Of a stretch of 10,303 nt of DNA, positions 6,693-10,303 are shown in pieces (within the stretch, counting starts at the first letter, position 1; each line of letters starts with the position of its first letter). A program made the position numbers and the translations under genes. Under the pieces are notes generated by a model, which had not been told where the DNA came from, searched no databases, and saw only the letters and a program-made list of their open reading frames with translations. This DNA is from Flavobacteriia bacterium (GTDB taxonomy: Bacteria; Bacteroidota; Bacteroidia; Flavobacteriales; Flavobacteriaceae), in the NCBI GenBank assembly GCA_003973375.1, contig QNYL01000116.1, positions 1 through 10,303 on the forward strand, written 5' to 3'.

Positions 6693-8213
6693 TTAACGGG
6701 ATCTCCTAACTGAACTTCTTGATCCTGCCGAGCTTCTGCCTGAGGAACTTGATGACCGGGAATACGAGCTGCTTCTGGAATATGTTGGTGCCGATGACCT
6801 GTTGTTATTACTTCTGCTTAAAGAACTCTTATAACTATTCCCACTATAACTCCTTTTGTAAGAGCTCGATTTTACACTCTTTACCTTAGGAGTTGAAGAG
6901 TAAGACCTTCTTGAAACCGAAGTTCCCCTATTATCTTTACTTACATATCTTTGTGTGGTATATTTGCTGGTTCCTGTTCCTGAACTTCTTGTTCTGTAAG
7001 ATTTAGAGGTCTTACCCGCTGTTGATGTATATCTGGTTCTGTTATTTCTAATATATTTATCAGGATTATAATCTACTTTAGCAACACGTGTTATTTTTGT
7101 TCTGTCTGTATAAGCTCTTGAAGTATTGTAATTCTTACTTCGTGAAGGTAAATTTAAAGAGGCCTGGTGACGCCCTCTGTTACCACTACTTCTCACTCCA
7201 CCACTGCTTCTCACTCCACTGCTTCCACGACTCATGCTCGGACTTGAAGATCGTTGCATGGTAGAATTACTTCGGTTATAACTACGTGAAGAACTTCTAC
7301 TGCTCCTGTTATAACTTCTTGTATTATTCTTATTGTTTATTGTACTTCTGTTATAACCTCTGGTGCTACTGTTCGATCTACTATTTCTTTGATAATTTGA
7401 AGCCCGGGTAGAACTTTCTCTGGCTGCTTTACTATAAATATTTGTACTTGAGCTTCTTCTTTTACCTATTGAAGAAGATCTTTGATAATTATAAGCGGTA
7501 CTATTTCTTGCCCAAGGACGGGTATTGTATATACTTCTCTTTCCGTATGTATAATCACCTCGGTAATATGGGGATCTGTAGTTTGGATAACCCAAGTAAT
7601 ATCCAGGATAACCGGAATAATAAGAAGGATAATAACCTCCACCGTACCAACTTCCACCATACCAGGGGTAATAACCACCATACCAAGGATAATAACGACC
7701 ACCATACCAAGGATAATAACCACCCCAGTAAGCGCTATAATATCCATCACATCCATAGCCATAGCCATAATAAGGATAACCCCAATGACCACCATAATAG
7801 CCACCACAAGGACCACCATAATAACCACCAATACCGAAATGGAAACTTACAGATACATCAGAAGAATAATCCCATGGAGGAGTACCGTTAACATAATAAT
7901 TGTTTACTGTTACATTTCCTCCTGTTTTATCATATCCCTCAAAATCATCCACATCTGTAATGATATCGTTTTCATCAAACTCATATTTCTTTGATTCAGT
8001 TTCAAAATAATTCTGATAAATCACTGCTGATTGCTTATCTTTGATTACTGCTACCTCTTGATTGTTGCGATTTGGATAATAAATTTCTTCACCATAAATA
8101 CCGTCGCTACCGGCTGTATTTTGCGAAGTACTGCAAGATACCAAAGAAAGAATCAAAAATGATAAAAGCAGAAATGAATATATTTTCAGGTTTTTGTGGG
8201 TAATTGTTTTCAT
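6693..8213 (-). CDS. Low-complexity Gly/Tyr-rich and Arg/Ser-rich lipoprotein
   Basis: This 506-residue protein has a lipoprotein signal peptide with lipobox LVSC (Cys27). I chose the ATG at 8213 rather than an in-frame TTG at 8222 because GGAG sits just before the ATG and the signal peptide then starts MKTITHKN. Residues about 35-125 look globular (EVAVIKDKQSAVIYQNYF; acidic patch ENDIITDVDDFE). Residues about 128-218 are Gly/Tyr/Trp/Pro repeats, including three YYPWYGG units. Residues about 245-506 are a disordered, strongly basic Arg/Ser/Tyr/Thr/Asn tract. No acidic lipoprotein surface-export signal follows Cys27, so surface exposure is uncertain. It is divergent from proS and upstream of the FadL-type gene. 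Function is unknown; composition suggests an adhesive or polymer-binding envelope protein. Homologues of such composition may carry misleading names such as vitellogenin. Confidence 0.88.
   Translation of the reverse strand: MKTITHKNLKIYSFLLLSFLILSLVSCSTSQNTAGSDGIYGEEIYYPNRNNQEVAVIKDKQSAVIYQNYFETESKKYEFDENDIITDVDDFEGYDKTGGNVTVNNYYVNGTPPWDYSSDVSVSFHFGIGGYYGGPCGGYYGGHWGYPYYGYGYGCDGYYSAYWGGYYPWYGGRYYPWYGGYYPWYGGSWYGGGYYPSYYSGYPGYYLGYPNYRSPYYRGDYTYGKRSIYNTRPWARNSTAYNYQRSSSIGKRRSSSTNIYSKAARESSTRASNYQRNSRSNSSTRGYNRSTINNKNNTRSYNRSSRSSSRSYNRSNSTMQRSSSPSMSRGSSGVRSSGGVRSSGNRGRHQASLNLPSRSKNYNTSRAYTDRTKITRVAKVDYNPDKYIRNNRTRYTSTAGKTSKSYRTRSSGTGTSKYTTQRYVSKDNRGTSVSRRSYSSTPKVKSVKSSSYKRSYSGNSYKSSLSRSNNNRSSAPTYSRSSSYSRSSSSSGRSSAGSRSSVRRSR
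6696..7481 (-). repeat. Low-complexity Arg/Ser-rich coding tract
   Basis: Codons for residues 245-506 of the lipoprotein encode short recurring units such as YNRS, RSSS, SYSRSSS and a tandem GVRSSG pair (333-344). The tract has few acidic residues, so the protein end is very basic. The coding repeats are degenerate at DNA level, using varied Ser and Arg codons, which argues for selection on composition rather than recent slippage. Confidence 0.7.
7653..7718 (-). repeat. Three tandem YYPWYGG coding repeats
   Basis: Residues 166-187 of the lipoprotein are YYPWYGG three times, with a single Arg between the first and second copies. At DNA level the copies are nearly identical (recurring ATACCAAGGATAATAA on the plus strand), consistent with recent tandem duplication inside a wider Gly/Tyr tract at 7560-7832. 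Confidence 0.85.
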
Positions 8214-8227
8214 AATCTCCAATTTTA

Positions 8228-8257
8228 TTGTTAAAGTTACAAAATTAATTAGTTTTG
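8228..8257 (+). promoter_or_regulatory. Promoter of proS
   Basis: TTG (8228-8230), a 19-nt spacer and TAGTTTTG (8250-8257) match the Bacteroidota promoter consensus TTG-N17-23-TAnnTTTG exactly. Transcription should start near 8263, giving a leader of about 60 nt before the proS ATG at 8322. Confidence 0.75.
8240..8247 (-). promoter_or_regulatory. Candidate -7 box of the lipoprotein gene
   Basis: On the minus strand TAATTTTG (8240-8247) matches TAnnTTTG. It lies about 27 nt before the lipoprotein ATG and only 2 nt from the -7 box of the divergent proS promoter. I see no TTG at the proper upstream distance, so this half-promoter is less certain than that of proS. Confidence 0.5.
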
Positions 8258-8321
8258 CAACATAATATTTTTATTAAATTCAACGCAATATCTGTGCCAA
8301 AGATTTTTAAATAAGAAAAGT

Positions 8322-9797
8322 ATGAGTAAAAAGCTTACAAAAAGAAGTGAGGACTATTCAAAATGGTACAATGAAATTGTTACCAAGGCAGATCTTGCCG
8401 AGAATTCCGGAGTAAGAGGAATGATGGTAATCAAGCCTTATGGATACGCCATCTGGGAAAAAATGCAGACAGAATTAGATAGAATGTTTAAGGAAACAGG
8501 TCATGAAAATGCTTATTTTCCTCTTTTGATTCCCAAATCATATTTCAGTAAGGAGGCAAGTCATGTTGACGGTTTTGCTAAAGAATGTGCCGTTGTTACT
8601 CATTATCGGTTAAAAAATGGTGAAGACGGAGAAGGCATTATTGTTGATGAAAACGCAAAACTTGAAGAAGAACTGATTATCAGACCTACTTCAGAAACTA
8701 TCATCTGGGATTCTTACAGAAAATGGATACAATCTTACCGCGACCTGCCCTTACTGATCAACCAGTGGGCTAATGTTTTACGCTGGGAAATGCGTACACG
8801 ATTATTTTTAAGAACAGCCGAATTCCTTTGGCAGGAAGGTCATACAGCCCATGCTACCAAGGCAGAAGCCATTGAAGAAGCGCAGAAAATGCAGGGGGTT
8901 TATGCCGAATTTGCAGAAAATTTTATGGCCATGCCTGTTATTAAAGGTACAAAGACAGAAAGTGAAAGATTTGCTGGAGCTTTGGATACTTATACCATTG
9001 AAGCTTTGATGCAGGATGGGAAAGCCCTGCAGGCAGGAACTTCTCACTTTCTGGGACAAAATTTTGCCAAAGCATTTGATGTGAAATTCACTTCAAATGA
9101 AGGAAAACTAGAATATGTATGGGCAACTTCCTGGGGAGTTTCTACACGTTTGATGGGAGCTTTGGTTATGACACATAGTGATGATAACGGACTTGTTTTG
9201 CCTCCAAAACTTGCGCCGATACAGGTTGTTATTGTTCCTATTTATAAAACTGATGAGCAGTATGATGCCATTTCGGAAAAAGCAAATGAGATTACCAAAG
9301 GCTTGAAAAAAATTGGAATATCTGTTAAATACGACAACCGCCGGACTCATAAACCGGGATGGAAATTTGCCGAATACGAACTGAAAGGAGTGCCTTTAAG
9401 AATTGCAATAGGACCAAGAGACCTTGAAAATGGCAATGCCGAACTGGCAAGAAGAGATACATTGACCAAAGAGATTGTAAAACAGGAGGATCTGACAGAG
9501 AGAATCTCAGGTTTACTTGATGAGATTCAGGAAAATCTTTATAAAAAAGCTTATGATTTTCGGGAAGATCATATCACCGAAGTGAATTCATTTGAAAAAT
9601 TTAAAGAAGTTTTGAAAACGAAAGGGGGATTTATCTCAGCGCACTGGGATGGCACTGCAGAAACTGAAGAAAAAATAAAAGAGATTACCAAAGCAACCAT
9701 CAGATGTATTCCATTAGATACTAAAGAAGAAGAAGGTGTTTGTGTATTTAGCGGAAAGAAATCTTCTAAAAGAGTACTTTTTTCAAAAGCATATTAA
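8322..9797 (+). CDS. proS: Prolyl-tRNA synthetase, short archaeal/eukaryal-like type
   Basis: This 491-residue cytoplasmic class II synthetase charges tRNA-Pro with proline. Visible elements, in order, are motif 1 (about 41-71, ending YFPLLIP), the RPTSET loop (121-126), motif 2 (RWEMRTR, 154-160, followed by [11 protein letters not shown]), the proline-site region [12 protein letters not shown] (237-248) and motif 3 ([11 protein letters not shown], 272-282). The anticodon-binding domain runs from about 298 to 395, and a C-terminal domain ends in the conserved Tyr491. There is no editing insertion between motifs 2 and 3, and the length is right for the ProRS type found in archaea, eukaryotes and some bacteria. 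Of the Zn-site Cys seen in some relatives, only Cys462 and Cys474 are apparent. Start ATG at 8322, with a strong promoter 65 nt upstream. Confidence 0.97.
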   Translation: MSKKLTKRSEDYSKWYNEIVTKADLAENSGVRGMMVIKPYGYAIWEKMQTELDRMFKETGHENAYFPLLIPKSYFSKEASHVDGFAKECAVVTHYRLKNGEDGEGIIVDENAKLEEELIIRPTSETIIWDSYRKWIQSYRDLPLLINQWANVLRWEMRTRLFLRTAEFLWQEGHTAHATKAEAIEEAQKMQGVYAEFAENFMAMPVIKGTKTESERFAGALDTYTIEALMQDGKALQAGTSHFLGQNFAKAFDVKFTSNEGKLEYVWATSWGVSTRLMGALVMTHSDDNGLVLPPKLAPIQVVIVPIYKTDEQYDAISEKANEITKGLKKIGISVKYDNRRTHKPGWKFAEYELKGVPLRIAIGPRDLENGNAELARRDTLTKEIVKQEDLTERISGLLDEIQENLYKKAYDFREDHITEVNSFEKFKEVLKTKGGFISAHWDGTAETEEKIKEITKATIRCIPLDTKEEEGVCVFSGKKSSKRVLFSKAY

Positions 9798-9814
9798 TTT
9801 TTTTAAAAAAGAAC

Positions 9815-9844
9815 TTGCAGAGTTGAAAATTTGTTTTATTTTTG
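9815..9844 (+). promoter_or_regulatory. Promoter of tRNA-Glu and probably rpsT
   Basis: TTG (9815-9817), a 19-nt spacer and TATTTTTG (9837-9844) match the Bacteroidota consensus exactly, with the same 19-nt spacing as the proS promoter. The expected start near 9850 leaves a 5' extension of about 24 nt before the mature tRNA. No separate promoter is evident for rpsT. Confidence 0.75.
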
Positions 9845-9873
9845 CACTCGCTTTTAGAACGAAAGTCTATAAT

Positions 9874-9945
9874 GGCCCGTTCGTCTATCGGCTAGGACGC
9901 CAGGTTTTCATCCTGGTAAGAGGGGTTCGATTCCCCTACGGGCTA
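9874..9945 (+). tRNA. trnE: tRNA-Glu (anticodon UUC)
   Basis: The 72-nt sequence folds as a full cloverleaf. The acceptor GGCCCGT pairs with ACGGGCT (one G:U at the first pair). The D arm carries the conserved GG, the anticodon stem is CCAGG/CCTGG, and the loop TTTTCAT has anticodon TTC at 9907-9909. The T arm is AGGGG-TTCGATT-CCCCT. The discriminator base is A9945. The next bases are CAA, so the 3' CCA is not encoded and must be added by the nucleotidyltransferase. Confidence 0.97.
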
Positions 9946-9950
9946 CAAAT

Positions 9951-9970
9951 AACCTAAAAAAGGTTTTTTT
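9951..9970 (+). terminator. Weak terminator or attenuator between tRNA-Glu and rpsT
   Basis: AACC (9951-9954) and GGTT (9962-9965) form a 4-bp stem with a 7-nt loop, running into a 7-T tract (9964-9970). The stem is too short for efficient termination, so it may allow read-through into rpsT or be a chance structure. Confidence 0.3.
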
Positions 9971-9988
9971 AATTTAAAATTAAACAAA

Positions 9989-10243
9989 ATGGCAGATCAT
10001 AAGTCAGCAATTAAGAGAATCAGAAGTAACGAAACGAAAAGATTGCGTAACAGATATCAGCATGTAACTACCCGTAATGCAATAAAAAAATTACGTAATA
10101 CATCTGATAAAAAAGAGGCTCAGGAGCAACTTTCGAAAGTAATTTCAATGGTTGACAGATTGGCTAAAAAAAATATAATTCATAAGAATAAAGCAGCAAA
10201 CTTAAAGGCTAAATTAACCAAACACGTTGCCTCTTTAAGCTAA
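9989..10243 (+). CDS. rpsT: 30S ribosomal protein S20
   Basis: This small basic protein of 84 residues binds 16S rRNA early in 30S assembly. The N-terminus MADHKSAIKRIRSNETKRLRNR is the typical S20 opening, followed by the helical segments (ARNAIKKL-like TRNAIKKLRN; about 29-38) and IIHKNKAANLKAKL (63-76), the conserved C-terminal signature. Length and charge are normal. The leader before the ATG is A/T-rich with no Shine-Dalgarno, as is usual for Bacteroidota ribosomal genes. It lies 43 nt after tRNA-Glu and is followed by a good terminator, so it is probably on the tRNA-initiated transcript. Confidence 0.97.
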   Translation: MADHKSAIKRIRSNETKRLRNRYQHVTTRNAIKKLRNTSDKKEAQEQLSKVISMVDRLAKKNIIHKNKAANLKAKLTKHVASLS

Positions 10244-10264
10244 AGAATAATATCTATAAGATAC

Positions 10265-10294
10265 AAAAGCAGTCCAAATAGGGCTGCTTTTTTT
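10265..10294 (+). terminator. Intrinsic terminator of rpsT
   Basis: AAAAGCAGTCC (10265-10275) pairs with GGGCTGCTTTT (10281-10291) over 11 bp including one G:U, around the 5-nt loop AAATA. A 7-T tract (10288-10294) follows. It starts 21 nt after the rpsT stop. Confidence 0.9.
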
Positions 10295-10303
10295 ATCTGA
10301 CAA

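Noticed and set aside
7653..7718. Tandem repeats considered as a possible CRISPR array
   Set aside because: The units are 21-24 nt, in frame, contiguous and without unique spacers; they encode YYPWYGG.
7442..7994. Overlapping long open frames on both strands (149, 121 and 170 codons) inside the lipoprotein gene
   Set aside because: They are by-products of the Gly/Tyr repeat codons, which lack stops in other frames. Their translations are monotonous Ile/Thr/His/Asn or Val/Ile/Met strings, with no signal of a real protein.
8214..8222. TTG at 8222 as the lipoprotein start
   Set aside because: The ATG at 8213 follows a GGAG motif and gives a standard Lys-containing lipoprotein signal peptide; the TTG codon would place that GGAG inside the coding region.
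9736..9957. A 73-codon plus-strand frame overlapping the proS end and the tRNA
   Set aside because: It runs through tRNA-Glu and overlaps proS in another frame. The peptide shows no family features, so it is a shadow frame.

Overview
The window is an AT-rich bacterial chromosome segment that most likely comes from a member of the Flavobacteriaceae (Bacteroidota). The reasons are: promoter-like boxes fitting the Bacteroidota pattern (TTG, about 19 nt, TAnnTTTG) ahead of several genes; general absence of Shine-Dalgarno motifs; a ProRS of the archaeal/eukaryal-like short type; and outer-membrane proteins typical of this family. I cannot name a genus from sequence alone.

Layout. Positions 1-73 (minus) hold the first 24 codons of a SpoU-type 23S rRNA methyltransferase, probably rlmB. 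Positions 180-3068 (minus) hold a two-gene unit: an NhaC-type Na+/H+ antiporter followed 9 nt later by a MATE multidrug exporter. A 370-nt gene-free AT-rich stretch (3069-3438) separates it from a small plus-strand orphan gene (3439-3762) that resembles a winged-helix protein. Two hairpin terminators then close this convergent junction. Positions 3899-5122 (minus) hold a two-gene unit: a membrane-anchored OmpA-family protein and a small membrane-anchored helix-hairpin-helix protein. Positions 5254-8213 (minus) hold an unusual Gly/Tyr-rich then Arg/Ser-rich lipoprotein and a FadL/OMPP1-type outer membrane channel, with a strong terminator after the latter. From 8322 the plus strand carries translation genes: proS, tRNA-Glu(UUC) and rpsT, ending in a terminator.

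How the parts relate. The right end is a housekeeping translation block and the left end is ion and drug transport. A Na+/H+ antiporter co-transcribed with a possibly cation-driven MATE pump is functionally coherent. The middle third is envelope biology: peptidoglycan-binding OmpA domain, inner-membrane HhH partner, surface or periplasmic lipoprotein, and outer-membrane channel.

I see no phage, insertion sequence, CRISPR array, toxin-antitoxin or defence island. The least explained material is the OmpA/HhH pair, the low-complexity lipoprotein, and the small orphan with its long upstream non-coding region. I would not claim a new system from this window, but the OmpA/HhH pair is the best candidate for follow-up.
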